Shown here one piece after another: positions 26,390 to 34,939 of a stretch of DNA of 64,000 bases. The stretch is taken from positions 3,974,501 through 4,038,500 of the forward strand of contig NZ_CP044543.1 in the NCBI RefSeq assembly GCF_008932115.1, given 5' to 3'. Source of the DNA: Bradyrhizobium betae (GTDB lineage: Bacteria; Pseudomonadota; Alphaproteobacteria; Rhizobiales; Xanthobacteraceae). The stretch's first letter is position 1; each line of letters opens with the position of its first letter. Made by a program: the position numbers and the translations under genes. The notes under the pieces were generated by a model. The model ran no database searches and was not told the DNA's origin. It was given only the letters and a program-made list of their open reading frames with translations.

Positions 26390-28013
26390 TCACGCCGCCG
26401 GCGCGCGCTCCTTGCGTCCCGGCACCGCGGCCAGCAGCTCGCGCGTGTAGGCGTGCTCCGGCGCGGCGAAGAGCTGCGCAGTCGGCTTCATTTCGACGAT
26501 GGCGCCGCGCTGCATTACCGCGATGCGGTCGCAGATCTGGGCTGCGACACGCAGATCGTGGGTGATGAACAGCATCGACAGCCCGAGGCGCGCCTTGAGA
26601 TCTTCGAGCAGCCGCAAGACCTGTGCCTGTACGGAGACGTCGAGCGCGGAGACCGCCTCGTCGGCCACGATGATCTCGGGCTCGAGCGCGAGCGCGCGCG
26701 CGCGCGATGCCGATGCGCTGGCGCTGGCCGCCGGAGAATTCGTGCGGATAGCGGTCGAGCGCGCCGGCGTCCAGGCCGACCATCTTCAGGAGATCGCGGG
26801 CGCGGTCGAACGCGACTTTCGGATCCGTGCCGGCCGCGATCGGGCCGTCGGCGATGATGTGGCCGACCTTGCGCCGCGGGTTGAGAGAGGCGAACGGGTC
26901 CTGGAAGATCATCTGGATGCGATGACGCTCGGCGCGCAGCGCCTTGCCTGAGAGCGAGGTGAGTTCGGTGTCGCCGATCCACACCGTGCCGCGATCGGCC
27001 TCGATCAGCCGCATGACGAGGCGCGCGACGGACGATTTGCCGGAGCCGGATTCGCCGACGAGGCCGAGCGTCTCGCCCTTGAGGATGTTGAAGTTGACCT
27101 CGCGCGCGGCATCGACGCGGCGGTCCTCGCGAAACCAGCCGCCTGAGGTGACGTAGGTCTTGTCCAGCCCGATCACCTCGACCGCCCTGGCCTGGTCATC
27201 GAGCGGCTGGCGTGCCGGTGGGTCCATCGACGGCACGGCGGCGAGCAGCGCTTTGGTGTAGTCGTGCTGCGGGTTGTTGAAGACGGTCGCGGCGGGGCCT
27301 TCCTCCACGACCTTGCCATGGCGGAGCACCACGACCTGATCGGCGATGTCGGCGACGACGCCGAAATCGTGGGTGATGAACATCACCGCCATGTTGCGGT
27401 TGCGCTGGAGGTTGCGGATCAGCTTGAGGATCTGCGCCTGCGTGGTGACATCGAGCGCGGTGGTCGGCTCGTCCGCGACCAGCACCGCGGGCTCGAGCGC
27501 GAGCGCCATCGCGATCATGGCGCGCTGGCGCTGGCCGCCGGAGAGCTGATGCGGATAGGCGCGCACGATGCGCTCGGGGTCGGGCAGACCGACCTCGCGC
27601 GCCAGCGACAGCGCTTTCGCGCGCCGCTCCCTCGGCGTCAGCAGGCCGTGCGCCTCGAACATTTCCGCCATCTGGTCGCCGATCCGCATCAACGGATTGA
27701 GCGCGGTCATCGGCTCCTGGAAGATCATCGCGAGACGGCGGCCGCGCAGATCGCGCCAGCCGTCCTCGTCGAGCTTGAGCAGGTCGCGGCCCTCGAACAT
27801 GATCTCGCCGGAGGTGGTGGAGACCGTGTCGGGCAACAGGCCCATCAGCGCATGCGCGCACATCGATTTGCCGGAGCCGGACTCGCCGACGACGCAGACG
27901 ATCTTGCCGGCCTTCAGGTCGAGCGAGATGCCGTCGACCGCGAAGGGACGTTCGGCACCCTTGGGCAGCGCGATCTGCAGGTTCTTGATGGAAACGGTGG
28001 CTGGCGCGGTCAT
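26390..28013 (-). pseudogene. fused dual ATPase of oligopeptide ABC transporter, frameshifted
   Basis: A tandem ABC ATPase (DppD-DppF fusion, as in GsiA) that would energise the peptide transporter. The first NBD is complete: Walker A GESGSGKSM, signature LSGGQRQR and Walker B VLVADEP. The second has Walker A GESGSGKSS and signature FSGGQRQR, but the frame then breaks in a run of seven CG units (26693-26706). The expected [16 protein letters not shown] becomes [12 protein letters not shown] in the original frame, whereas the correct sequence ([11 protein letters not shown]) resumes in another frame and runs to 26390. As read, the second ATPase lacks Walker B, D-loop and H-loop. The cause could be a real tract-length mutation or a sequencing error. 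The start at 28013 directly follows the permease stop. Confidence 0.85.
26693..26706. repeat. (CG)7 dinucleotide tract at the frameshift
   Basis: Fourteen bases of alternating C and G lie where the second ATPase needs an in-frame GCG-CGC-GCG block (9 bases after ATC). Observed length after ATC is 13, so the tract is out of frame by one. A one- or two-unit change in CG number would restore the reading frame. Confidence 0.8.
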
Positions 28014-28015
28014 GG

Positions 28016-28855
28016 TCAACGCCCCTCGCGCGACAGGCGCGGATTGAGCGCGTCGTTGAGGCCCTCGCCGATCAGGTTCAGTCCCAGCACCGAAATCAGG
28101 ATCGCGACGCCGGGAAACACGGTGATCCACCAGGCCTGGCGGATCACGGTGCGGCCGGCGCCGACCATGTAACCCCAGGAGATCAGGTTGGGATCGCCGA
28201 GGCCGAGGAAGGCCAGCGAGGATTCCAGCAGGATCGCGGTCGCCACCATCAGCGAGGCCAGCACGATCACCGGCGACAGCGCGTTGGGCAGGATCTCGCG
28301 CAGGATGATCCAGGTGTTGCTCTGGCCTGTGACGACGGCGGCCTGGACGTATTCGCGCGTGCGCAGCGACAGCACCTCGCCGCGGACGAGGCGGGCGACC
28401 GGCGGCCAGCTCACCACCGCGATCGAAGCCACGATGGAGTAGATCGACGGCTGCAGGATCGCGACCAGCACGATCGCGAGCGCGAAGCTCGGAATGGTCT
28501 GGAAGAATTCGGTGAAGCGCATCAAGGCGTCGTCGACCTTGCCGCCGAAATAGCCGGCCATGGCGCCGATCGGCACGCCGACGACCAGCGCGACCAGCGT
28601 GGAGACGAGGCCAACCAGCAGCGACACGCGTGCGCCGAAGATCATGCCGGCGAAAACGTCGCGGCCGAGCGCGTCGGTGCCGAGCGGCACGGTCGAGAGC
28701 GTGAACGGCGGCAGGAACGGCCGCTGCACCATGCGCCAGGGCGAGTTCGGGAACAGTATCGGCCCGAACACCGCGACCGAGATCGCGAGCAGAAGGATGA
28801 TGAGCCCGATGACGCCGCTCGGGCTTCGGAGCATCGATTTCCAGAACTGTTTCAT
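28016..28855 (-). CDS. oligopeptide/dipeptide ABC transporter permease (DppC-type)
   Basis: A 279-residue permease with about six membrane helices. The EAA loop of the DppC group is present, and the N-terminal domain has FWKSMLRSPSGVIGLIILLL. The downstream PLGTDALGRDVFAGMIFGAR is characteristic of this family. It is located between the ATPase and the DppB-type permease, overlapping the latter by four bases. It looks intact, but its partners in the operon are damaged. Confidence 0.93.
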   Translation of the reverse strand: MKQFWKSMLRSPSGVIGLIILLLAISVAVFGPILFPNSPWRMVQRPFLPPFTLSTVPLGTDALGRDVFAGMIFGARVSLLVGLVSTLVALVVGVPIGAMAGYFGGKVDDALMRFTEFFQTIPSFALAIVLVAILQPSIYSIVASIAVVSWPPVARLVRGEVLSLRTREYVQAAVVTGQSNTWIILREILPNALSPVIVLASLMVATAILLESSLAFLGLGDPNLISWGYMVGAGRTVIRQAWWITVFPGVAILISVLGLNLIGEGLNDALNPRLSREGR

Positions 28856-29823
28856 GAGGCGAATTCGATACGCGGATCGACCAGTCGATAGACCAGGTCG
28901 GTGATGAGGTTGAAGATCAGGACCATGGCCGAGCAGATCACGAACACGCCGAGCAGCAGATTGTAGTCCCGCTGCAGCAATGCGTCGTACATCAGGCGCC
29001 CGATGCCGGGCCAGGCGAACACGGTCTCGGTGATGACGGCGCCGCCGATCAGCGTGCCCGAATGCACGCCGGCGAGCGTCACGACGGGCAGCAGCGCGTT
29101 GCGCAGCACATGGCGGCGCTGGATCACGGCATCGCTGAGGCCTTTGGCGCGCGCGGTCTTGACGAAGTCGAGCCGCTTCACCTCCAGCATCGAGGCGCGC
29201 GTCATGCGGGTGTAGGTCGCCATGAAGAACAGGCCGAGCGTCATCGCCGGCATGATCAGGTGCGCACCGACGTCGAGCGCGTGGGCGAAGCCGGTGAGGT
29301 TGGCGCCGACCGTCTCATAGCCGAAGCTCGGCAGCCAATCCATGGTGACCGAGAACAGCAGGATGCCCATCAGCGCCACCCAGAAGATCGGCATGGCGTA
29401 GAAGATCAGCGCAAAGACGGTGATGGCGGTGTCGAGAAACGTTCCGGCGAAGCGCGCGGCAAAGGTGCCGAACAGCACGCCGAGCACCAGCGAGATCGCG
29501 AACGCGGTCAGCGTCAGCAGCAGCGTCGCCGGCAACCGTTCCAGGATCAGCTTCGCGACCGGCGCTTGCTGACGGAAGGAGAAGCCAAGGTCGAGGGTGA
29601 CGACGCCCTTGACGTAGATGAAGAGCTGCTCGGGCAACGGCTTGTCGAGACCGAACTTTTCCCGGAGCTGCTTGACGAAGACCTGGTCACTGGCCCCGGC
29701 CTCGCCGGCCATCACGACCGCGGGGTCGCCGGGCGCAAGCCGGATCAGGAAGAAATTGAGGACGACGATCGCGAGCAGGACGATCACGCCCTTCACGACA
29801 CGCTGAGCAACGAAGGAGAGCAT
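28852..29823 (-). CDS. oligopeptide/dipeptide ABC transporter permease (DppB-type)
   Basis: A 323-residue permease with six membrane helices, first helix KGVIVLLAIVVLNFFLI. The segment RLAPGDPAVVMAG and the typical periplasmic loop (REKFGLDKPLPEQ) are those of DppB/GsiC. The gene overlaps the DppC-type permease by four bases (ATGA). It is intact as read. Confidence 0.93.
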   Translation of the reverse strand: MLSFVAQRVVKGVIVLLAIVVLNFFLIRLAPGDPAVVMAGEAGASDQVFVKQLREKFGLDKPLPEQLFIYVKGVVTLDLGFSFRQQAPVAKLILERLPATLLLTLTAFAISLVLGVLFGTFAARFAGTFLDTAITVFALIFYAMPIFWVALMGILLFSVTMDWLPSFGYETVGANLTGFAHALDVGAHLIMPAMTLGLFFMATYTRMTRASMLEVKRLDFVKTARAKGLSDAVIQRRHVLRNALLPVVTLAGVHSGTLIGGAVITETVFAWPGIGRLMYDALLQRDYNLLLGVFVICSAMVLIFNLITDLVYRLVDPRIEFAS

Positions 29824-29874
29824 CTAGAGGTTCTTATAGGGTAGCGTGACCCTTGGCCACGGGAGCAGTGCGCT

Positions 29875-30015
29875 CCCTCGCCCCGCTTGCGGGGAGAGGG
29901 TTGGGGTGAGGGGGACTCTCCGCGAGGGCGGTGAGAATTGGATTCGTGGAGACTCCCCCTCACCCGAATATGCGCTTTGCGCATATTCGACCTCTCCCCG
30001 CAAGCGGGGAGAGGT
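29875..30015. repeat. palindromic intergenic repeat, CTCTCCCC family
   Basis: A 140-base element with outer arms CCCTCGCCCCGCTTGCGGGG and CCTCTCCCCGCAAGCGGGGA, plus inner arms GGGTGAGGGGGA / CTCCCCCTCACCC and the short hairpin GAATATGCGC/GCGCATATTC. It fills the gap between the permease and the binding-protein gene. Confidence 0.75.
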
Positions 30016-30029
30016 GAAGAACCAGCTCG

Positions 30030-31580
30030 TTACTTGTCGAGCCATGCGTCCTTGAAGCCGTCGTTGACGCCGATCCCGGTGGTGATCAGGTTCTTGACCT
30101 TGCAGCGCGTGATCGTCGGGAATTGCAGCTCGAGCATCCAGGCCACCGGCACGTCCTCGACCAGGATCTTCTGCGCCTTCTCGTAGATCTCCTTGCGCTT
30201 GGAGTCGGGCGTTGCCACCGCGCCGTCGGCGAACAGCTTGTCGATCTCGGGATTGGAGTAGCCTTCGACGTTGTTGAAGACCTGGCCCTTGGCGATGGCG
30301 CTGGAGACGTAGTTGCGGCCGACGCCGAGCGCGGGATCGCCGTACTGGTAGAGATAGGTGAAGGCGATGTCGTAGTCCCAGTCGCCGATCTTCTGGTTGC
30401 CGCCGGCAACGTCGGTGGCGATGGTCTCGATGTTCATGCCGACGTCGATGAGGTTCTGCTTCACAGCTTCACCCCAGCGCTGCCAGGTCTCGCCATAGGC
30501 GAGCGGCAACAGGCGGATCTTCTCGCCCTTGTAGCCGGCTTCCTTCAGCAGGGCCTTGGCCTTGGCCGGGTTGTAGGGATATTTCGGCACGTCGTCGGTG
30601 TAGTATTTGATGGTCGAGGCGGACGGGCCGGTCGCGACCTTGCCGAGCCCGTTCCAGATCACGTCCTTGGCGAAGTCACGGTCGATCGCATACATGATCG
30701 CCTGCCGTACCCGTTTGTCGGCGAGCGGACCCTGGCGGTTGTTCAGCCACAGCCATGCCAGTGGCGAGAAGAATTCCCAGCCGGCGCCGGTGACGCAGGT
30801 GTCCTTCAGCTTCGACAGCCGCGGCACGTCGAAATTCTCCACCGAACCGCCGGGCAGCACGTCGACCTTGCCGGTTTCAAACGCAACCGAGCGCGCAGCG
30901 GCGTCGGGGATGATCTGCCAGTAGATCTCGTCGAGATAGGGCTTGCCCTTCTCGTAGTAGTTCGGATTCTTGACCAGGCGGATGAACGAGCCCTTCTGCC
31001 ATTCCTTGAACATGAAGGGGCCGGTGCCGACCGGTGCATTGTTGTAGGGGTTGGTCTTCCAGTCGGTGCCTTCGTAGAGATGCTTCGGCACCATCGGCAT
31101 CGAGCCGACCTCGAAGATGCCGAGGAACGGGCCGAACGGCTGCTTCAGCGTGAACACCACCGTGTAATCGTCGGGCGCCTCGACCTTGTCGACCTGCGCG
31201 AGGTTGTTGCGGGCGCGCGCATGGGTCTGCTTCAGCATCTCGACCGAGAACAGCACGTCCGCGGCGGTGAAGGGCTTGCCGTCATGCTAGGTGACGCCCT
31301 TCCTGAGCTTGAAAGTATAGGTCTTGGCGTCCTCGCTGGCGCTCCAGCTTTCGGCGAGCTCCGGCAGCGGCTCGAGCTTGGGGCTGTAGCGCAGCAGGCC
31401 CTCGAAGATGTTGCCCGAGACCATCTGGGTCGGACCGTTCTGGATCATCGCAAGCATCAGGCCGGGCGGCTCGGGCTGGATCACCGCGTTGATCACACCC
31501 CCTGTTTTTGGCTCTTGCGCCAGCGCCGAGGCCGTGAGGCCGCAAGCCAGGAGGACACCAAGCAACACTCGTTTCGGCAT
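30030..31580 (-). pseudogene. oligopeptide-binding lipoprotein-like/periplasmic SBP, interrupted by a nonsense codon
   Basis: A 516-codon family-5 extracellular solute-binding protein with a clear signal peptide (MPKRVLLGVLLACGLTASALA then QEP). Codon 98 is TAG at 31289-31287 where this family has a Trp in the motif KGVTWHDGKPFTA; the rest (HDGKPFTAADVLFSVEML) continues in the same frame, so one base change (TGG to TAG) is sufficient. Downstream the protein is complete to residue 516, with FYEKGKPY, DEIYWQ and GVNDGFKDAW segments. Without suppression, only a 97-residue fragment would be made. It is the first gene of the operon with the permeases and the ATPase. Confidence 0.88.
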
Positions 31581-31772
31581 GTCTTATCTTTCTCAAGCGA
31601 GGCCAGCCGCAAACGCTTCGCGAGTCATGGCGTGCAAAGCTACGGCCGGCCCATCCCAGTCCCCATCCGATATCGAGGCTCACACAGTCTCGTTCGGCGC
31701 CGCAAGATGAAAGTCTCGACAGCGTTCGCACAAAAAATGTACAGCCCGTCCTGTTTTCACTTGATTCACGAT

Positions 31773-31789
31773 CTTGTCACGGAGACAAG
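31773..31789 (+). promoter_or_regulatory. inverted repeat before the TetR gene
   Basis: CTTGTC-ACGGA-GACAAG lies 6 bases before the ATG at 31796. Symmetric six-base arms and position fit an autoregulatory operator or a translational-control hairpin. No other copy was found by eye upstream of other genes. Confidence 0.4.
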
Positions 31790-31795
31790 TCGGCC

Positions 31796-32425
31796 ATGGA
31801 CAATGCCACACGCTCCGAACGGTCCCGCAACGCTGCGCTCGAGGCGGCGATCGCGATCATCGCGCGCGACGGGCCCGGCCGGCTGACGCTCGATGCGATC
31901 GCGCGCGAGAGCGGCCTGAGCAAGGGCGGCGTGATGCATCAGTTCCGCACCAAGGAGGCGGTGCTGAAGGCGTTGCTCGATCGGCAAATGGCGCATTTCG
32001 AGGAGTTCTCGAACCAGTATCAGGCCAAGGTGGGCGCGACGTCTGCGAACCCCGAGCTCGCCACCCAGCTCGCGACCGTGCGCGAAGCCGCCGGTGCGCC
32101 GAATTCCGCGGCGCTGGCTCTGGTCGCCGCCATGGTCGAGAATCCGCAGCTGATGTCGCTGCCGCGCGAGCGCGAGATGAAGCGTGTTGCGGCGATCAAG
32201 GCCGAGGCCGCCGATCCGGATCTGGCGCTGTTGCGCTGGGCGGCGGCGAGGGGCCTGCTGCTGAGCGGCCTGTTCGGCATGTCTCCGCTCAGCAAGGCGG
32301 AGCATGATCGGCTGTTCGCGCGCTTGCTCGACGACAAGCAGTGGACCGGCCTCGAACAGCCGGCCGACCCGCGCTCCGCAAAATCCGGCGCGGCGAAGGC
32401 GGCGCCCCCGCGCAAGCGCAGCTGA
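31796..32425 (+). CDS. TetR-family transcriptional regulator
   Basis: A 209-residue TetR-type repressor. The N-terminal HTH (residues about 8-58) contains AAIAIIARDGPGRLTLDAIA, ESGLSKGGVMHQFRTKEAVL, the diagnostic helix 2-3 turn. The C-terminal helical domain is variable; the last 20 residues are basic (AAKAAPPRKRS). A palindromic operator lies 6 bases upstream of the start, and another type lies in the promoter of the downstream DUF3313 gene. Divergent to the peptide ABC operon with 215 bases between. Ligand unknown. Confidence 0.9.
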   Translation: MDNATRSERSRNAALEAAIAIIARDGPGRLTLDAIARESGLSKGGVMHQFRTKEAVLKALLDRQMAHFEEFSNQYQAKVGATSANPELATQLATVREAAGAPNSAALALVAAMVENPQLMSLPREREMKRVAAIKAEAADPDLALLRWAAARGLLLSGLFGMSPLSKAEHDRLFARLLDDKQWTGLEQPADPRSAKSGAAKAAPPRKRS

Positions 32426-32504
32426 TTCGTCGTTAACGAAATCCCACCGGCGACTGCCCAAATCCGCGCCTGCGGCCAAATGTGCCACGGCGCCATTTCC
32501 GCAC

Positions 32505-32533
32505 TTTACAAACCGTCTAGTCGGTTTTATAAA
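32505..32533 (+). promoter_or_regulatory. sigma70 promoter with TetR-type operator in the spacer
   Basis: TTTACA (32505-32510) and TATAAA (32528-32533) are 17 bases apart. The spacer begins with the palindrome AACCGTCTAGTCGGTT (32511-32526; central CTAG with AACCG/CGGTT arms). The arrangement would block RNA polymerase when a TetR-type dimer binds. The next gene starts 147 bases downstream. Confidence 0.6.
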
Positions 32534-32679
32534 TAGAAACACTGAGACGGCCCGAGGCTTCTGACATGGCCCCGGACGATGCCTTGGGCCGGTGTTGGTG
32601 AGCGCCGCAGCCGCGTCTGGTCCCTAAACGCGGTTGCGGTCCCCATCGCCTGTCCCAAACACCGCAAGAGGAGTCTGGA

Positions 32680-33342
32680 ATGGATCGCTCGATCGCCCTG
32701 CGCGGTCTGGGAACGCTGCTGCTTTGCGTGGCCTCGGCCGGCTGCGCCTCGGTCGCGCCCGTGCCCTATGCCGAATTGGCGTCCTCGTCCTACATGGTGC
32801 CGGACAAGTCCGACGCCTCCGGCCGCGTGCCCTACCGCTACTCCACGCCGGTCGACTGGCGCGCTTATCACAAGGTGATCCTCGATCCGGTCGTGGTCTA
32901 TCGCGGCAAGGATCATCAGTTCGGCGACATGTCCGACAAGGACAAGGCGGCACTGGCCGCCTACATGCAGAATTGCTTCGCCGAGCGGCTGCGCGGCCGC
33001 TTCGCGCTGGTGCGCGAGCGCGGACCGGAGACGCTACGGATCCGGTTGACGCTGACCGGTGCCGTCGCCAACACGCCGGTGCTCGGCACGCTCTCGCGCT
33101 TCGACGTCGCCGGCGCCGTCTACAACGGCGTGCAGGCCGCGCGCGATGGCGAAGGCACCATGACCGGCTCGGTCATCTACGGCATCGAGATCTTCGACGC
33201 CGCCACCTCGCGGCTGCTCTCCGCCTACGTCACCAAGCAATACCCCGCTGCCTACGACATCAAGGCCAGTGTCGGCGCGCTCGCCGCCGCCAATGCCGGC
33301 CTCGACAGGGGCGCCGATGCGCTGATGGCGCAACTGAACTGA
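32680..33342 (+). CDS. DUF3313-family lipoprotein
   Basis: A 220-residue protein with a lipoprotein signal peptide: basic MDRSIALRG, hydrophobic LGTLLLCVASAG and the lipobox AGC at Cys22. The globular part (for example YHKVILDPVVVYRGKDH and FGDMSDKDKAALAAYMQN) is that of DUF3313, a family of outer-membrane or periplasmic lipoproteins of unknown function. The repressible promoter at 32505-32533 lies upstream. The following DUF2147 gene starts 32 bases after its stop. Confidence 0.85.
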   Translation: MDRSIALRGLGTLLLCVASAGCASVAPVPYAELASSSYMVPDKSDASGRVPYRYSTPVDWRAYHKVILDPVVVYRGKDHQFGDMSDKDKAALAAYMQNCFAERLRGRFALVRERGPETLRIRLTLTGAVANTPVLGTLSRFDVAGAVYNGVQAARDGEGTMTGSVIYGIEIFDAATSRLLSAYVTKQYPAAYDIKASVGALAAANAGLDRGADALMAQLN

Positions 33343-33374
33343 CGCCGCGATCCAACCAACGAAAGGTGCTGTCG

Positions 33375-33944
33375 ATGAACATTCTCCTTCGCTTCCTGCT
33401 GCGTGTCGCGATCACCATCGTGATGACGGTCTTGGGAGGGCGCGCCGGCGTGGGCGCGCCGACCGATCCCAGCGGCACCTGGCTCGTCGAGGACGGCCGC
33501 GCCCGCATCCGGCTCGAGCGCTGCGGGCCGTCGCGCGACCGCATCTGCGGCTTCATCGTCTGGATGAAGGAACCGGCCGACAAGCGCGGCCAGCCGCTGC
33601 GCGACAAGGAGAATCCCGATCCCGACAAGCGGGCCCGTGCGCTGCTCGGCCATCAGCTGATCATGGGCCTGCAGGCGACGCCCGAGGGGCGCTTTGCCGG
33701 CGAAATCTACAATGCCGAGGACGGCAGATCCTATTCGGTTTCGCTGTGGCGCGATTCCACCGACCGGCTCAAGCTCAAGGGTTGCCTGATCAAGCTGCTG
33801 TGCCAGACCCAGACCTGGCAGCAGACCCTCGACGTCCAGCCCGGTCAGCTCGTCGGCCTGACCGGCGATCTCAACGGCCCGCGTGCCGACAAGGAATGGG
33901 CGGCCGTGCCGGCACCGAAGCCGATACAGGCGAAAGCGAAATAG
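33375..33944 (+). CDS. DUF2147-type exported protein
   Basis: A 189-residue exported protein with a hydrophobic N-terminal segment (LLRFLLRVAITIVMTVLGG) and a core that begins DPSGTWLVEDGRARIRLERC, which matches DUF2147. Four cysteines (in RCGPSRDRICG, GCLIKLLCQ) may form disulfides. It is preceded by AAAGG at 33361-33365 and by the lipoprotein gene, so both are likely to be expressed together from the promoter at 32505. Its function is not known. Confidence 0.82.
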   Translation: MNILLRFLLRVAITIVMTVLGGRAGVGAPTDPSGTWLVEDGRARIRLERCGPSRDRICGFIVWMKEPADKRGQPLRDKENPDPDKRARALLGHQLIMGLQATPEGRFAGEIYNAEDGRSYSVSLWRDSTDRLKLKGCLIKLLCQTQTWQQTLDVQPGQLVGLTGDLNGPRADKEWAAVPAPKPIQAKAK

Positions 33945-33953
33945 CGCGCGGCT

Positions 33954-34265
33954 TCAGGGCGTGCGCAGCGCCCGCTGCAGCTCGGCAAGCGCCTCCGCGA
34001 GTTGCTCGCGATGCGCGATGTCGTCCTTGGGGAGGGCCGCGACGCTGCCCGCGAGCTCGCGCAGGATGCCGGCGAGCAGGCCGAAATTGAGGTGCAGGTG
34101 CACCGATTTGCGTTCATCGGCCGCGCCCGGATGCTGCAGCACCAGCGCAACGCCGCTGCCGTCGAGACGCGCCTCGAACCGGGATGAATGCTCGAACGTG
34201 CCGACATAGAACTTGTCGGGATATTCGAGCGCGATCTCTGCCTTGTCGGGAACCGGCTTGGACAT
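33954..34265 (-). CDS. small protein of unknown function
   Basis: A 103-residue cytoplasmic-looking protein if started at 34265 (MSKPVPDKAEIALEY). An upstream ATG at 34289 would add eight residues. Segments: YPDKFYVGTFEHSSRFEARL, VLQHPGAADERKSVHLHLNF and an acidic/Ala-rich helix at the end. I do not recognise it. Convergent to the DUF2147 gene, with a short gap of nine bases. Confidence 0.5.
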   Translation of the reverse strand: MSKPVPDKAEIALEYPDKFYVGTFEHSSRFEARLDGSGVALVLQHPGAADERKSVHLHLNFGLLAGILRELAGSVAALPKDDIAHREQLAEALAELQRALRTP

Positions 34266-34348
34266 GTCAGCCTCGTCAATATTCGCCATTGTGGCCGGGA
34301 ATGAGCCGAGCCGCCTTGCGATAGGTCAGAGGCGGATCCGCTGCGAAT

Positions 34349-34362
34349 TTGATCCGGATCAA
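34349..34362 (+). promoter_or_regulatory. FixK/FNR-type box upstream of the Irr-like gene
   Basis: TTGATCCGGATCAA is a perfect TTGA-N6-TCAA palindrome with centre about 86 bases before the Irr-like ATG. A transcription start about 40 bases downstream would leave a leader of about 45 bases. Confidence 0.75.
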
Positions 34363-34441
34363 AGCCAGGCCGCCGCTGCTGCGATCTGATGGTCAAACGC
34401 GTCAAGCTTCGCGTTCCCGGTCAAGTGCGAGTGCGTCGGCG

Positions 34442-34921
34442 ATGGATGTCCTTTCCACCCTCCCCGAAACGGATTCAGATTCAGACGACCTCGCCATCCC
34501 TCCCGCGGATGAGGCCGCGGCGCGCTGCGCGCAACTGCTTCGCGATGCCGGCCTCCGGCCCACGCGTCATCGTCTGGCGCTCGCCCGGATGCTGCTGCTC
34601 GGCGATCACCGTCATGTCACCGCGGAAGGCCTCTATGACGAGGCGATGGCCGCCAATCTGCGGCTGTCGCTTGCGACCGTCTACAACACGCTGAACCAGT
34701 TCACCGAGGCTGGTCTGCTGCGCCGGATCGCCGCCGACGGGATCAAGTCGTTCTTCGACACCGATACATCGGTGCATCCGCACTTCTATCTGGAAGGTGA
34801 GGATGTGCTGGTCGATGTCGCCGGCGGGCTCGCCTTCACCAAGGTGCCGGCCCCGCTTCCCGGCCACGAGATCACGCGGCTCGACGTCATCGTCCATCTG
34901 CGGCGAAAGCGCCTGATGTAG
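34442..34921 (+). CDS. Irr-like Fur-family regulator (paralogue lacking the heme motif)
   Basis: A 159-residue Fur/Irr family regulator. The HTH region contains LRDAGLRPTRHRLALARMLL and the recognition helix LRLSLATVYNTLNQFTEAGL, nearly identical to Irr. A His-rich HPHFYLEGED motif is kept at the metal-site position. However, the N-terminus (MDVLSTLPETDSDSDDLAIP) has no Cys-Pro heme regulatory motif such as the GCPWHD of classic Bradyrhizobium Irr. It may therefore respond to a different signal. The FixK-type box upstream links it to low oxygen. The true start could be the TTG at 34349, but that codon lies within the box; 34442 is the better ATG. Confidence 0.85.
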   Translation: MDVLSTLPETDSDSDDLAIPPADEAAARCAQLLRDAGLRPTRHRLALARMLLLGDHRHVTAEGLYDEAMAANLRLSLATVYNTLNQFTEAGLLRRIAADGIKSFFDTDTSVHPHFYLEGEDVLVDVAGGLAFTKVPAPLPGHEITRLDVIVHLRRKRLM

Positions 34922-34939
34922 CCGGGACATGACGGTCGT

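Noticed and set aside
31287..31289. TAG read as pyrrolysine
   Set aside because: No pyrrolysine machinery is expected in this group, and the family residue here is Trp, one base from TAG. A point mutation is the simpler explanation.
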